Notes: generated by a model not told the origin, from the letters alone. Counted from the stretch's first letter, positions 47,186-56,926 are shown. The stretch is 64,000 nt of DNA from Paenibacillus lemnae (GCF_012933385.1 NZ_JABBPN010000007.1:120766-184765), one strand, 5' to 3'. Numbers and translations: made by a program.

Positions 47186-48225
47186 AGGACATCTCCTCCA
47201 ACCAAATGTCTGATCGTACGAAGAAGCTCGCGGTTATGCTCAACGACTTCAGCCAGTTCAACCTCAGACAGTGTGACATGACCTGTGAAGTGAACGGATA
47301 AAACATCATTTTCACCTAAAGGATAACAGAAGACATAGACATCCGCAACTTCCTGTTGATGATAAAATGCCCATTTTCCGCTGCGATACACATCAAGAAC
47401 GTAGATGGATTGACGGGACTCCGTATGTTCGGATGGAACGTCATCCTGAAATGAAAAAAAACGCCCTTTCCCTACATTACCCCCAATTTGAGCCAACCCT
47501 TCATTTCCGCGTTTTTTCCAGAATGCAGCACCTGTAACTCTGTACTCTCCACGTACAGGAGGAATGAGGGAATTGCGAACTGCTTCGCTCAGTGCATAAT
47601 ACTTTTCTGCCTGATCGCTCACATGCACATTACGGTTGTATTCCCAGAAGAAATGAAGCACACTCTGCTTGCGCCTGAGATCCCATTCCTTCTGCTGCAG
47701 CAGATCATCCGGGTGATCAAAGAAGGACAGCGCCTCCACCGCCCTTAGGATGTGCCCGCAGGCAACGTCTACGGCAGACTTGTCGTCCCCGTCGCTGCGC
47801 AGCTCATACTCCAGAAGGGTCAGCCCCTGCAAATCTGTCAGCAGATGGTACTCCTGCACTTCGATATCCTCGATGACTCTTCCGTCCGGCTCCACCTGCA
47901 TGGGGATGATACAGAATACGCGTGACCTGCCAAGCCTTCCCCAAAACAATCCCATTTCAAACAACGTATTATCTCTTGTGATGAACACAGGCTTCCCGCG
48001 AATCAAAGCCACATCATCCGGCGAAAAAATAAACACTCCAAAGTCGCTTTGAACCAGCTGCCGTTCCAGTGCTTCCATCGTATACATGTTCGCTCCGAAC
48101 GTTCCTCCGTACCATGGCGTGACCTGGACGCTTCGTCTCAGCTGTTCATGTACCGCACGTGCATAACGGATGGCTTCCCGTGAGGAGCCGATAAACAAAT
48201 TCGGTTTGGTTGTGGTTTTTGGCAC
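47182..48225 (-). CDS. TIR-like nucleotide-binding protein, candidate NADase effector
   Basis: With the GTG start at 48225 (AAGGGGAG 7 nt upstream) the protein has 347 residues. Residues 8-110 match the TIR-like domain found in CBASS CAP12 and Pycsar effectors: NLFIGSSREA at the start, SDFGVFIFSPDD, and DNTLFEMGLFWGRLGR, where E90 is in the place of the catalytic glutamate. The C-terminal 190 residues have no known domain; they are strand-rich (GEYRVTGAAFWKKR, VADVYVFCYPL). No cyclase gene is adjacent. An extension to 48312 lacks a ribosome site. Confidence 0.8.
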   Translation of the reverse strand: MPKTTTKPNLFIGSSREAIRYARAVHEQLRRSVQVTPWYGGTFGANMYTMEALERQLVQSDFGVFIFSPDDVALIRGKPVFITRDNTLFEMGLFWGRLGRSRVFCIIPMQVEPDGRVIEDIEVQEYHLLTDLQGLTLLEYELRSDGDDKSAVDVACGHILRAVEALSFFDHPDDLLQQKEWDLRRKQSVLHFFWEYNRNVHVSDQAEKYYALSEAVRNSLIPPVRGEYRVTGAAFWKKRGNEGLAQIGGNVGKGRFFSFQDDVPSEHTESRQSIYVLDVYRSGKWAFYHQQEVADVYVFCYPLGENDVLSVHFTGHVTLSEVELAEVVEHNRELLRTIRHLVGGDVL

Positions 48226-48344
48226 ACCGTTACTCCCCTTGACGATATATTTAAGATTATTCCACAAGTATATCAAAGTGAACGGCTTTGTGGAAAATTT
48301 TAGATGTGACATTACGAATAAAGTTATAAATTACACACAGGTCC

Positions 48345-48512
48345 ACTTCGATTGAGAACCATCTTCCGATCGCTGTTATCCCCGGATTTTTTTGAATTAA
48401 TACTCACATCAGGGTAAACCCGGGGATAGTTCATGCTTCCGATGCTAGCTTTCCTTCGGAAAGCTTTAAGCCGACCACTCCGCTTCTCCAGATTGGTTCT
48501 CACTCTACGTTA
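48345..48512 (-). repeat. Dispersed structured repeat, copy C
   Basis: In the minus orientation it carries ATCTGGAGAAGCGG, the palindrome AGCTTTCC-GAA-GGAAAGCT (48447-48465), TAGCATCGGAAGCATG (48434-48449) and an inverted repeat ATCCCCGG/CCGGGGAT (48378-48385 with 48420-48427), then AACAGCGATCGGAAGA. The outer ends GATTGAGAACCATCT (48350-48364) and AGATTGGTTCTCACTC (48490-48505) pair with one unpaired A. It lies between the serpin genes and the TIR-like gene. Confidence 0.8.
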
Positions 48513-48559
48513 ACCGTGTTAATTTTATAATCAATCTTATATATAGAAAGCTCTCATGC

Positions 48560-49807
48560 TCACAGCTGCCGGATCCCTCCCATAAACAGCCAGGCTCCGG
48601 TATCCCGCTCCACGATTGCAAAGAAAAACGGACGGTTCACCGTCATCTCGATTGGTTTCTCCGGTGGTGCTGAACCAGCCATACCTATAGCTGTGACCGC
48701 AGCTGCCTCGGTTCCCTCTTCATTCACATCAACTACAGTCTTATGCAAGACCTGACTGATGAACAGCCCGCTTTCTTTCGTTATCCCACTAAAATCAGCC
48801 TGCCTGGGATCTGTCGCCTTCTCAAGACCCATTGCTTCCAGCGTATCTTCCAGTCTCACTGAGCCTTCTGCTTTAAACCTAGGCAGACCAAGCTTCACCG
48901 TCTCATAGGAATAATCGGTATCCCACAATGAAGCATCCTTCCACAGCAGTGTGTGCAGCTCTTCCAGAGATGAGGTTTCACTCGGCAAAATGACCAGCAT
49001 ATACATCCGGCCATCTCCGTATGGGAGCTTCACCGCCTGCCAGGCTTCACTTTCCTTGTAATCGTATCTGCGCTCCATTGTCATCATTGGTACTTCCTGT
49101 ACCGATCCGTCCGCCTGCGTAAAAGACTCTTTTTTCGTGAATTCAGGATTAAACACATGCTCCCATCGGCCGTTAAAATAAATGGTATTCACCAGTGCTG
49201 CCGTCAGCCCTGGCGGATCCTGATACAGCTCCTTGATCATGCCGCCCGTCTGCTGATCTACCCACTTATTGATGTCTTTCACAAATGCATTCGACGCCAA
49301 ATCTGCGCTGTACGCCTGGGCGTCGTAGAACTCTTTCAGGCGGTTGAGGTAATCCTCCTGCAGTGTAAATCCTTCCTGGATCCAGATGGAGTTCGCTGTA
49401 TTGACCATTACGCCGCTTCCCCGTTCCAGCAGCAATCTAAGCTGGCTGTTTCCTTTATTAACCTGATCTTGCTCCATTCCGGTCCAGCCCAAAACCTTCT
49501 CCATTTCCGCCTTTGTCTCTCCTGCACTGCCATTGTAGGCTAATGCCAATGCTGCGGAAATGCTGTATGGAGACAGGATCACATTGTTTCCGGATTTCTG
49601 TTCCGTCTCCAGCTGCTGATAAAGCCGCAGTCCGAAGGCATTCTGGGCCTCCACGATGGATTTGTCGAGCATGGCAAGAACAGCCTCCCTCTCTTGTTGA
49701 TCCAGAGGCTCGGCCTCAGACTGAGACTTTCCGGCAGAATGCCCGCACGACGTCAGCAGCAGGGTCATGCCTAAAGCGGCCAGGATCCATTTCCTTCTCA
49801 TGCGCAC
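48560..49807 (-). CDS. Serpin-family protease inhibitor, lipoprotein (first copy)
   Basis: This 415-residue protein has a lipoprotein signal peptide ending LLTSC (C21) and a full serpin fold: SPYSISAALALAYNGSAG near the N terminus, NTIYFNGRW, and the reactive-centre hinge EEGTEAAAVTAIGMAG followed by RPFFFAI. Counting from the hinge puts serine at P1 in SAPPEKP. The start may be GTG at 49807 or ATG at 49801; GGAGGGGG is 6 and 12 nt away. It is a close tandem copy of the next serpin. Confidence 0.92.
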   Translation of the reverse strand: MRMRRKWILAALGMTLLLTSCGHSAGKSQSEAEPLDQQEREAVLAMLDKSIVEAQNAFGLRLYQQLETEQKSGNNVILSPYSISAALALAYNGSAGETKAEMEKVLGWTGMEQDQVNKGNSQLRLLLERGSGVMVNTANSIWIQEGFTLQEDYLNRLKEFYDAQAYSADLASNAFVKDINKWVDQQTGGMIKELYQDPPGLTAALVNTIYFNGRWEHVFNPEFTKKESFTQADGSVQEVPMMTMERRYDYKESEAWQAVKLPYGDGRMYMLVILPSETSSLEELHTLLWKDASLWDTDYSYETVKLGLPRFKAEGSVRLEDTLEAMGLEKATDPRQADFSGITKESGLFISQVLHKTVVDVNEEGTEAAAVTAIGMAGSAPPEKPIEMTVNRPFFFAIVERDTGAWLFMGGIRQL

Positions 49808-49856
49808 TATAAACCCCCTCCGTTAAATACGTATCATCCTATTTTCGTACCATCAT

Positions 49857-51125
49857 CTATGCCTCAGGATCGTGCACCGAGCCCATAAACAGCCAGGCTC
49901 CCGTATCCCGGTCTTCAATGGCAAAAAAGAACGGGCGGTCGGCAGTCATTTCAATCGGTTTTTCCGGCGGCGCGCCGCTCTCCTCCATCCCTACCGCGGT
50001 AACCGCAGCAGCTTCTGTCCCCTCCTCGTCAATATCGACGATCGCCTTATGCTTGACCTCACTGATAAAAAGTCCTTTGGATCCTGTCATGCCGCTGAAA
50101 TCGGCTTTCATGGAATTTGTGGCTGTGCTCATACCGAGTGCTTTCATAACATCTATAAGTTCGAGTGTACTTTCCGCTTTAAATTTGGGCAGTCCCAGCT
50201 TGACGATCTCAAAGGTGTAATCCTTCTCCCATAGGGAAGGATCCTTCCACAGCTGCTCGTGCAGCTGCACAAGCGAAGAGGATTCCCGGGGCACAATTAC
50301 AAGCATATGCATCCGGCCGTCTCCATAAGGAAGACGTACCGCCTGCCAATTCTCGCTCTCTTTGTAGCTGAATCCGTGTTCCATGTGCATCATCGGAACT
50401 TTTTTTAGAGATCCATCATCAAGTTTGAAATCTTGTTCAGATGTAAATTCCGGATCAAAAGTCTGCATCCAGCCTCCATTGAAATATATCGTATTGACCA
50501 GAGCAGCCACAATATCCGGAGGCTTCTCGTATAATTCCTTAATCATGCCGTCGGTCTGCTGCTCCACCCACTGATTGATGTCTTTCACAAATATCTCAGA
50601 GCTTAAGTCAGCGGTATGTGCTTCCGCCTTGTAAAAGTCCTGCAGCCTGGCGAGGTAATCCTCCTGCAGCGTATACTCCTGCTGGATCCAGATGGAGTTC
50701 GCCGTATTAAGCGTCACACCGCTCCCGCGTTCCAGCAGCAGTCTCAGCTGACTGTTTCCTTCATTGATCTCATCCATCGTTAATCCCGACCAGCCCAGCA
50801 CCTGCTTCATTTCTTCTGAAGTCTCGCCTGCGCTGCCGTTATACGCCAGAGCCAAAGCTCCTGAAATGCTATAGGGGGATAGGAGCAGATTGCCGGACAT
50901 GCTCTGTTCACCCGCGATCTGCTGATGAAGCTGAAGTCCAAAATTATTTTGTGCCTTTATGATGGATTTGTCGAGTTTGGTGAGGACAGCCTCCCTCTCC
51001 TTCTGATCCAGCGGTTTGGTTTGGACGGCAGGCTGCTGCGCCCCTCCTTCGCCGGGGCTGGAGGATCCGCATGCGCTTGTCAGCAGCGCCAGGCCCAGCA
51101 GGATGAAAAAGCATTTCTTGTTCAT
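49857..51125 (-). CDS. Serpin-family protease inhibitor, lipoprotein (second copy)
   Basis: This 422-residue lipoprotein (LLTSAC box, C19) has the same serpin motifs as its downstream neighbour and is similar to it along the whole length. The reactive loop EEGTEAAAVTAVGMEESG differs from the other copy by two to five residues, mostly next to P1. AGGAGG precedes the ATG. The two genes are 49 nt apart and likely co-transcribed; the target proteases may be extracellular serine proteases of the same cell or of competitors, which is inference. Confidence 0.92.
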   Translation of the reverse strand: MNKKCFFILLGLALLTSACGSSSPGEGGAQQPAVQTKPLDQKEREAVLTKLDKSIIKAQNNFGLQLHQQIAGEQSMSGNLLLSPYSISGALALAYNGSAGETSEEMKQVLGWSGLTMDEINEGNSQLRLLLERGSGVTLNTANSIWIQQEYTLQEDYLARLQDFYKAEAHTADLSSEIFVKDINQWVEQQTDGMIKELYEKPPDIVAALVNTIYFNGGWMQTFDPEFTSEQDFKLDDGSLKKVPMMHMEHGFSYKESENWQAVRLPYGDGRMHMLVIVPRESSSLVQLHEQLWKDPSLWEKDYTFEIVKLGLPKFKAESTLELIDVMKALGMSTATNSMKADFSGMTGSKGLFISEVKHKAIVDIDEEGTEAAAVTAVGMEESGAPPEKPIEMTADRPFFFAIEDRDTGAWLFMGSVHDPEA

Positions 51126-51288
51126 ACGTTTTGAACCTCCTATATTAACAACGGGCTGGTTTCATATGTATCTCTGTTTCTATTATTAACGGGGTTTAGG
51201 GTATAAAAGTTACTTATGAATTGTAACCTTTATCCGTTTTCATGCGTCTGTTAGTCATCAGTACGATTAAGGAAAGGGGGTGCGGCTT

Positions 51289-51660
51289 GTGCGTATTGCG
51301 CTCATTCTGCTGACATTGGTGCTGGGTGCAGCTGCTGTTTACCCACTCAGTTACACCGGCGGCTCAATAGACCCTATCCGGATCCAAACACGTGTGGGCG
51401 ATGAAAACCGCTACGAGTTCCACAAGGAAATTCAACAAGCTGTTGATATGGATTCTTTGAAGCAGATCCTGGAGGGCACATCATACAGAGCAGCTAAAAT
51501 CGAGTGGCAGCATCCACCGAAATATCAATTAAACATTCAGTCTGAACAATATTATGTGTGGTATACGAATGGATACGCCGAGATCTACAAGCCGGACACC
51601 CATCTATACAGTAAGCTCGATCTGGAGACATCAGGGAAGCTGGGAGAGCTGATCCAATAG
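51289..51660 (+). CDS. Small secreted or membrane-anchored protein, function unknown
   Basis: The 123-residue product has a hydrophobic N terminus (RIALILLTLVLGAAAVYPLS), either a signal peptide or an anchor, and a soluble part with several Tyr and Trp. The GTG at 51289 has AAAGGGGG 8 nt upstream; a GTG at 51280 touches that site. No family recognised. Confidence 0.65.
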   Translation: MRIALILLTLVLGAAAVYPLSYTGGSIDPIRIQTRVGDENRYEFHKEIQQAVDMDSLKQILEGTSYRAAKIEWQHPPKYQLNIQSEQYYVWYTNGYAEIYKPDTHLYSKLDLETSGKLGELIQ

Positions 51661-51711
51661 GATCCGATCCAGACCATTTGGCACGTAAAAGGGAATCTGG
51701 AACACAAATCG

Positions 51712-51765
51712 AAAAAACCAGCAGGCCTCAGCGCGTGATCCGCTCTATGGCCTGCTGGTTTTTTA
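51712..51765. terminator. Bidirectional terminator
   Basis: AAAACCAGCAGGCC pairs with GGCCTGCTGGTTTT between the convergent small protein gene and the sulfate operon. Confidence 0.9.
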
Positions 51766-51804
51766 AAATTTTATTCCCTTACGGATTTCCAGACAAATTC
51801 CTGC

Positions 51805-52884
51805 TTAAATTCCCGCCAGCACCTGATACCAGATCCCCCGCTTGGAATACAGCGTCTCACGGACGTGATCCCAGCCGCCCAGATACTGAATGTCGAACAG
51901 CCCCGGCGGCTCTGGAAACTGCTCCTTGGTCTCCTCCGACAATTCTTGCGCTACAGGCCGGAAGCCGTGCTGCACAAAGACCTCCTGAGCTTCTGCTGAG
52001 CGCAGATAGTCTATAAATGCTTCCGCCACATCCAGCGTACCTCGCTTGGCGGCATAGGTCTCTACGACAGCTGCCGGATTCTCGATCAGGATGGTATCAT
52101 CCGGTATAACGATATCGTAATCCACCCCTTTGGCAATTCGGGCAAGAAGCTCGTTCTCATACGTGACAATCACATCTCCTACCCCGTATTCGAATGCGGC
52201 CATGGAGGCTCTCCCGCTTTTATCAAGAGACTCAATGTTGCGATGTACCTGTTCCAGGAATGTCTTGGCATAGGCTTCCGGGTTGCCTTCTCCTTGACGC
52301 TCTGCCTGCTTCAATCCAGCGCCGTATATGGCATTAATATCCCACTGTGCGCCACCGGATGTTTTCGGATTGGGATACAGCACTTTGACATCTTCGCGAG
52401 TCAGATCCTGAAAATCTCGAATCCCTTTCGGATTCCCGGCCCGCGTACCTAATACAACAATGGAGCGTGTCACCATACCGTTATAGGCAGGATCCTTCCA
52501 GCCTTTGCTGACCAGACCGGACCGGACGAGCTTATCCATATCTCCTTCCAGGGCCAGCAGCGTCACATCCGCTTCGAAGCCGCCTGCAATGGAACGCGCC
52601 TGAGTACCGGATGCTTCATACGACTCCTGAAATGAAATGCGCTCACCGGTTTCCTCCAGCCACTTCTGCTGGAATCGGGGCAGCAGGTCAGCCATTGCAT
52701 CTTTTACCACACTGTATGCGCCGATGACTAGCGTCCTTTCACCAGATGAGCCAGCTGCAGCGGATGCAGCAGATGTAGAGCCATTTCCGTCATTCCCGCC
52801 AAGGCAGCCGCTCAACAGAGGAAGCAGCAGCATGAGCGTAAAGAAACCGGAAAGCCGGCGGTGATGAGATAATGTAGTAACCAA
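51805..52884 (-). CDS. Sulfate ABC transporter substrate-binding lipoprotein
   Basis: This 359-residue lipoprotein has a signal peptide with LLSGC and a CysP/Sbp-type binding domain (SVVKDAMADLLPRFQ, ESYEASGTQARSIAGG, PNPKTSGGAQW, YENELL). It binds sulfate or thiosulfate outside the cell. It starts with TTG just behind GAGGAGGAGG. It is the last gene of cysT-cysW-cysA-sbp. Confidence 0.92.
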   Translation of the reverse strand: MVTTLSHHRRLSGFFTLMLLLPLLSGCLGGNDGNGSTSAASAAAGSSGERTLVIGAYSVVKDAMADLLPRFQQKWLEETGERISFQESYEASGTQARSIAGGFEADVTLLALEGDMDKLVRSGLVSKGWKDPAYNGMVTRSIVVLGTRAGNPKGIRDFQDLTREDVKVLYPNPKTSGGAQWDINAIYGAGLKQAERQGEGNPEAYAKTFLEQVHRNIESLDKSGRASMAAFEYGVGDVIVTYENELLARIAKGVDYDIVIPDDTILIENPAAVVETYAAKRGTLDVAEAFIDYLRSAEAQEVFVQHGFRPVAQELSEETKEQFPEPPGLFDIQYLGGWDHVRETLYSKRGIWYQVLAGI

Positions 52885-52910
52885 AAGCCTCCTCCTCTCT
52901 TGTAACGGAA

Positions 52911-53975
52911 CTAAATCATCACCGGCATTGGATCGACCTTCAGCCGATTCTCTTCAATCCAGCTGTCTTCCTCATTAAATAAATAGGCTCGATGGATCAA
53001 CACCCTGATCTCTTGACCCGGCTGCAGCGTATCTTTCTCCAGCGACCGATAGGTGACCAGTTTCCGGCCTTTGACCTCAACTTCCACCAACCATTCGCTT
53101 CCACGAAAGTGAAGATGACGGACGATGCCCTCTTCCGTTGCAGAAAGGATCGGAAAGTCCTGTTCATGACCAAGCTCGATATATTCCGGACGAATCAGGG
53201 CACGTGCCTGTCCCCGGCTGCCTGCACCATCAAAACCTTTCAGAACCGAAGCTTCCTCCACCATGGTCGACTCCCCGATAAATGTAGCGACAAATGGTGT
53301 CTTGGGCTCCTTGTAAATATCCCACGGCGTGCCTTTCTGTTCCACACGTCCCTGATTGATGATCATGATCTCATCAGCTACTTCAATAGCTTCATCCTGA
53401 TCATGGGTTACAAAAATAGAGGTGATTCCCACCCGTTCGATCAACTCGCGAAGCCATGAACGAAGCTCCTGCCGGATTTTCGCATCAATGGCAGCAAACG
53501 GTTCATCCAGCAGCAGCAGCTGCGGCTCCGGTGCCAGCGCACGGGCAAAAGCAACACGCTGGCGCTGTCCGCCAGACAGCTGGTGCGGGTAACGCTTTTC
53601 AAAACCTTTAAGCCCTGTAAGTTCCACGAGCTCCATAACACGTTCCTTGATTTTTGACTTTGGTGCTTTCTTCACTTTGAGTCCAAAGGCGATATTGTCA
53701 AAAACGGTCATATGCTTAAACAGCGCGTAGTTTTGAAACACAAAACCGATGCCTCTCTCCTGCGGCGGAATGTCATTGACCACCTGCCCGTGAAAGGCAA
53801 TCTCGCCGCTATCCGGTGATTCCAAACCGGCCAGCATACGAAGGATGGATGTTTTACCGCCTCCGCTGGGTCCCAGCAGACCAATCAGATGACCTTTTTC
53901 AATGTCAAAGCTGACATCCTTCACGGCATGAAAGCTGCCAAAATGTTTGTCAAGATTACGGACCTGGATATGCAT
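52911..53975 (-). CDS. cysA: Sulfate/thiosulfate import ATP-binding protein CysA
   Basis: This 354-residue ATPase has Walker A GPSGGGKTS (35-43), LSGGQRQRVAFARAL and Walker B LLLLDEPFAAID, followed by a TOBE-like domain. AAGGAAG precedes the ATG, which is one nucleotide past the cysW stop codon. Confidence 0.95.
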   Translation of the reverse strand: MHIQVRNLDKHFGSFHAVKDVSFDIEKGHLIGLLGPSGGGKTSILRMLAGLESPDSGEIAFHGQVVNDIPPQERGIGFVFQNYALFKHMTVFDNIAFGLKVKKAPKSKIKERVMELVELTGLKGFEKRYPHQLSGGQRQRVAFARALAPEPQLLLLDEPFAAIDAKIRQELRSWLRELIERVGITSIFVTHDQDEAIEVADEIMIINQGRVEQKGTPWDIYKEPKTPFVATFIGESTMVEEASVLKGFDGAGSRGQARALIRPEYIELGHEQDFPILSATEEGIVRHLHFRGSEWLVEVEVKGRKLVTYRSLEKDTLQPGQEIRVLIHRAYLFNEEDSWIEENRLKVDPMPVMI

Positions 53976-53976
53976 A

Positions 53977-54774
53977 TTAATGCACTTCCTTTCTTTTTTT
54001 AATCCATTCCATGATCAGCAGCAGTCCGGCAGAAAAGACCGCAAGCACTAACGCAACACCGCTGGCTGCAGCGACATTGAAATTCTCCACATCCTGATAC
54101 ACGAGCGTCGTCGCGGTCTGGGTTCTGTTCATGATGTTTCCCGATACTACAAGCACAGCGCCAAACTCCCCCAGTGACCGGGCAATTGTCAATACCATCC
54201 CGTAAACCACCGCCCAGCGAATCATCGGCCAGGTCACTTTACGGAAGGTCAGCCAGCTGTAAGCGCCGAGTGTAGACGCAGCCTGTTCCTGATCGTTACC
54301 GATTTCCTGAAGCACAGGCATGACCTCGCGGACCATTAGGGGAAAGGTAACAAAGAGTGTGGCGATAATCATGCCGGGAAAAGCGTATACCACCCGAAAG
54401 CCTGTTCCTTCCAGAAAACCGCCGATAATACTGTCCGGTCCCAGCAGCAGCACAATCATGAGTCCCCCGATGACAGGGGATACGGCATACGGCAGGTCTA
54501 CAATGCTGTTCAGCAGACTTTTGATCTTGCCTCCCAGCCAGGTCGCTCTCACCAGATACAGGGCCATCATAATCCCAAATAAGGTGTTAAGCAGTGTAAC
54601 AATGACGACGATCGCACCTGTCATCATCAGCGCATGCATCGCCTCCGGTCTACCCAGAGCGCGTCCCAGTCCGGCTAGGCCGCCGCTGAAGGCACTGGTG
54701 ATGATTTTGGATAATGGAGCGATCAGCAATATAAGAAACACGGCATATGTAAGCCCGATCCATAATCTTCTCAT
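53977..54774 (-). CDS. cysW: Sulfate ABC transporter permease CysW
   Basis: This 265-residue inner permease has about six membrane helices and the EAA-type loop EQAASTLGAYSWLTFRKVTWP. Its ATG overlaps the cysT stop codon by four bases (ATGA). Confidence 0.94.
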   Translation of the reverse strand: MRRLWIGLTYAVFLILLIAPLSKIITSAFSGGLAGLGRALGRPEAMHALMMTGAIVVIVTLLNTLFGIMMALYLVRATWLGGKIKSLLNSIVDLPYAVSPVIGGLMIVLLLGPDSIIGGFLEGTGFRVVYAFPGMIIATLFVTFPLMVREVMPVLQEIGNDQEQAASTLGAYSWLTFRKVTWPMIRWAVVYGMVLTIARSLGEFGAVLVVSGNIMNRTQTATTLVYQDVENFNVAAASGVALVLAVFSAGLLLIMEWIKKRKEVH

Positions 54775-55586
54775 GCGCGCCTCCCTCTCTGCTGCACCCG
54801 GTTCATCAGCCAGAGCACCGTAAACGACAAGGTGAGCAGAACGACAGATACTGCTGCTGCACCAACCGGATTATCGCTCTCGACCTCACCGTAAATGAAC
54901 ACGGAAGCGACCAGGGTGCGTCCGGGAATATTGCCCGCCACCAGAACAACCGCACCGAATTCTGCGAGCGCTCTTGAGAAAGCCAGCATTCCTCCGCTGA
55001 TAATGCCGGGCAGCATAGAGGGCAGTATGACCTGGAAGAACGTACGGGCTTTTGATGCCCCCATCGTATATGCCGCTTCTTCCTGCGACACTTCCAGTTC
55101 CTCCAGCAGAGGCTGGACCGCCCGAATCACAAAAGGAAACGTTACAAATACCATCGCGATGACAATGGCTGGTTGATGAAACACAATTTGAAGCCCGGCT
55201 GCTTCTGCTGCCGTACCGATCCAGCTGCCCGGGCCCAGCAGCAGCAGTATCATCAATCCTCCTACCGCAGTGGGAAGCGCAAAAGGAAGATCCACGAGAC
55301 TATTGAGAAAGGTTCTTCCGGGAAATCGGTATTTAATTAGCACCCAGGCTACCATCGTACCGATCACAACATTGATCATCGCTGCGGTCAGCCCCAGCTT
55401 CAAAGTCAGTAAAACCGCCTTCCAAGCGATCGGATCGCTTAAGCTCTCTGCAAAAACATTCCAGCCTGCTGAAAAAGATTGAACATAGACACCACAGATG
55501 GGAAGCACAATTAACACAAAAAAGTAGAGCAGAATCGTGCTGCGAAATCCCCATGTCCATCCTTTATGTGAGATTAGTGCTGTCAA
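54771..55586 (-). CDS. cysT: Sulfate ABC transporter permease CysT
   Basis: This 271-residue permease is homologous to CysW, with six to seven membrane helices and the loop QEEAAYTMGASKARTFFQVIL. It is the first gene of the sulfate operon and starts with TTG (55586), with GGGGAGGG 7 nt upstream. The 185 bp to yjbQ should hold its promoter; I see no S-box riboswitch there. Confidence 0.94.
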   Translation of the reverse strand: MTALISHKGWTWGFRSTILLYFFVLIVLPICGVYVQSFSAGWNVFAESLSDPIAWKAVLLTLKLGLTAAMINVVIGTMVAWVLIKYRFPGRTFLNSLVDLPFALPTAVGGLMILLLLGPGSWIGTAAEAAGLQIVFHQPAIVIAMVFVTFPFVIRAVQPLLEELEVSQEEAAYTMGASKARTFFQVILPSMLPGIISGGMLAFSRALAEFGAVVLVAGNIPGRTLVASVFIYGEVESDNPVGAAAVSVVLLTLSFTVLWLMNRVQQRGRRA

Positions 55587-55777
55587 CTTAGAACCCTCCC
55601 CTTGCCCTCAAACCGTCATATCCATAACTGTCCGGGTTTAAAAACTTCACATTTCCTATTAGTATACTTGGTTTTATATGATTAACACTTTACCAAAAGA
55701 GAATTGTGATCGTCAATCCATCTTTTATACTTCTTGGGGTAAAATAAGGTAATCATGAATGAAAGGAGTGGTTGTGC

Positions 55778-56179
55778 ATGCTCTATCAGCTGAAATTGTC
55801 TACGACCAAAAGGGATGAATTAAGGGATATTACACGTGAGGTTGCCGCACGGGTAAAGGAAAGCGGTGTTCAAAGTGGAATTGCATTGGTCTACTGCCCC
55901 CACACGACAGCCGGCATAGCTATTAACGAGAACGCAGATCCTGATGTGAAGCTGGACGTGATGATGCGCCTGGATGAGGTTTATCCCTGGGAACATCCTA
56001 AATACCGCCATATGGAAGGCAACACGGCTTCCCACCTGAAATCCATCACCTGCGGCCCTTCCCAGCATCTCATCATCGAGGATGGGAGACTGCTGCTTGG
56101 GCGGTGGCAGGGCATTTACTTCTGTGAGTTTGACGGCCCCAGAAGCCGGGAATATATGGTCAAGATCATGAAGGACTAA
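55778..56179 (+). CDS. yjbQ: YjbQ family protein (UPF0047)
   Basis: This 133-residue protein matches the YjbQ family, with [31 protein letters not shown] and [16 protein letters not shown]. Conserved H, D and E residues form the proposed active site; thiamine phosphate synthase activity has been reported for a family member, otherwise the role is unknown. The ATG at 55778 has AAAGGAG upstream. Confidence 0.9.
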   Translation: MLYQLKLSTTKRDELRDITREVAARVKESGVQSGIALVYCPHTTAGIAINENADPDVKLDVMMRLDEVYPWEHPKYRHMEGNTASHLKSITCGPSQHLIIEDGRLLLGRWQGIYFCEFDGPRSREYMVKIMKD

Positions 56180-56189
56180 GCATAAAAAA

Positions 56190-56244
56190 GACAGGCTGTC
56201 CCAAAAGATCTAGGATCTTGCGGGATGGCCTCGTTTGTTGTTGT
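56190..56244 (+). terminator. Terminator after yjbQ
   Basis: AGGCTGTCCC / GGGATGGCCT (with wobble pairs) encloses AAGATC/GATCTT and is followed by an interrupted T run. Confidence 0.7.
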
Positions 56245-56247
56245 GAG

Positions 56248-56926
56248 ATGCTCCGCGTACGAAACGTTCCTTCCCTCGCTGTTGCCCCCAAATTACGTGA
56301 CGACCAGTGGGATAAGATTAAAGACCTCCTGCCTGCGGAGCGGAAAGCTCAGGGCGGCCGGCCCAAGACAACCGAACTATGATCAATGCAATGCTGTGGA
56401 TTGCTCGAAGTGGAGCACCATGGCGCGATTTAGAAAGCGTAATGATTGATGCCTCGATCGTCCGTGTACATCAGCATGGTGCTGGCGCAAAAGGTGGGCA
56501 GACAAGCAAGCAATCGGGCCATCCCGAGGAGGTACAATCACGAAAATTCATGCGGTAGTGGATGAGTTAGGGTGCCCTCTGCGCATCATTCTTTCTCCTG
56601 GAAACACGCACGATTGTGTGATCGGGTAGGAGATGCTTCGGGAACTGGACTTAACCGATAAGCGAGTCATCGCGGATCGAGGTTATGATTCCAATCAAAT
56701 TCTTGATTTACTGAAAGAACAGCAAGCTACATCGGTCATTCCACCCAAAAAGAACCGTCTAAAGCAGCGAAAATGTGACTGGTGGCTGTACAAAGAGCGT
56801 CACTTAGTCGAATGCTTTTTTAATAAACTGAAGAAATACCGTCGTTTGGCCACTCGCTATGAGAAGCTAGCCTGTACGTTTGCGGCATTTTTATCCTTAG
56901 CATCTAGCTTAGTCTGGCTTGCTTAG
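56248..56926 (+). pseudogene. Broken IS5-family (IS1031-like) transposase
   Basis: Pieces in three frames match the IS5 group: QWDKIKDLLPAERK with a TGA at 56380; MINAMLWIARSGAPWRDL in another frame from 56379; an internal gap of about 75 residues; DASIVRVHQHGAGAKGG; then a frameshift and KIHAVVDELG up to an in-frame TAG at about 56627; and finally IADRGYDSNQIL to ECFFNKLKKYRRLATRYEKLA. The D, D and E of the catalytic triad remain in separate pieces. It is inactive. It sits inside the loop of a fourth copy of the dispersed repeat. Confidence 0.88.

Noticed and set aside
48226..48312. N-terminal extension of the TIR-like protein
   Set aside because: The extra 29 codons have no ribosome site and are AT-rich promoter-like DNA; the GTG at 48225 is well placed.
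55587..55771. SAM (S-box) riboswitch upstream of the sulfate operon
   Set aside because: The leader is too short and lacks the S-box conserved segments and a terminator.
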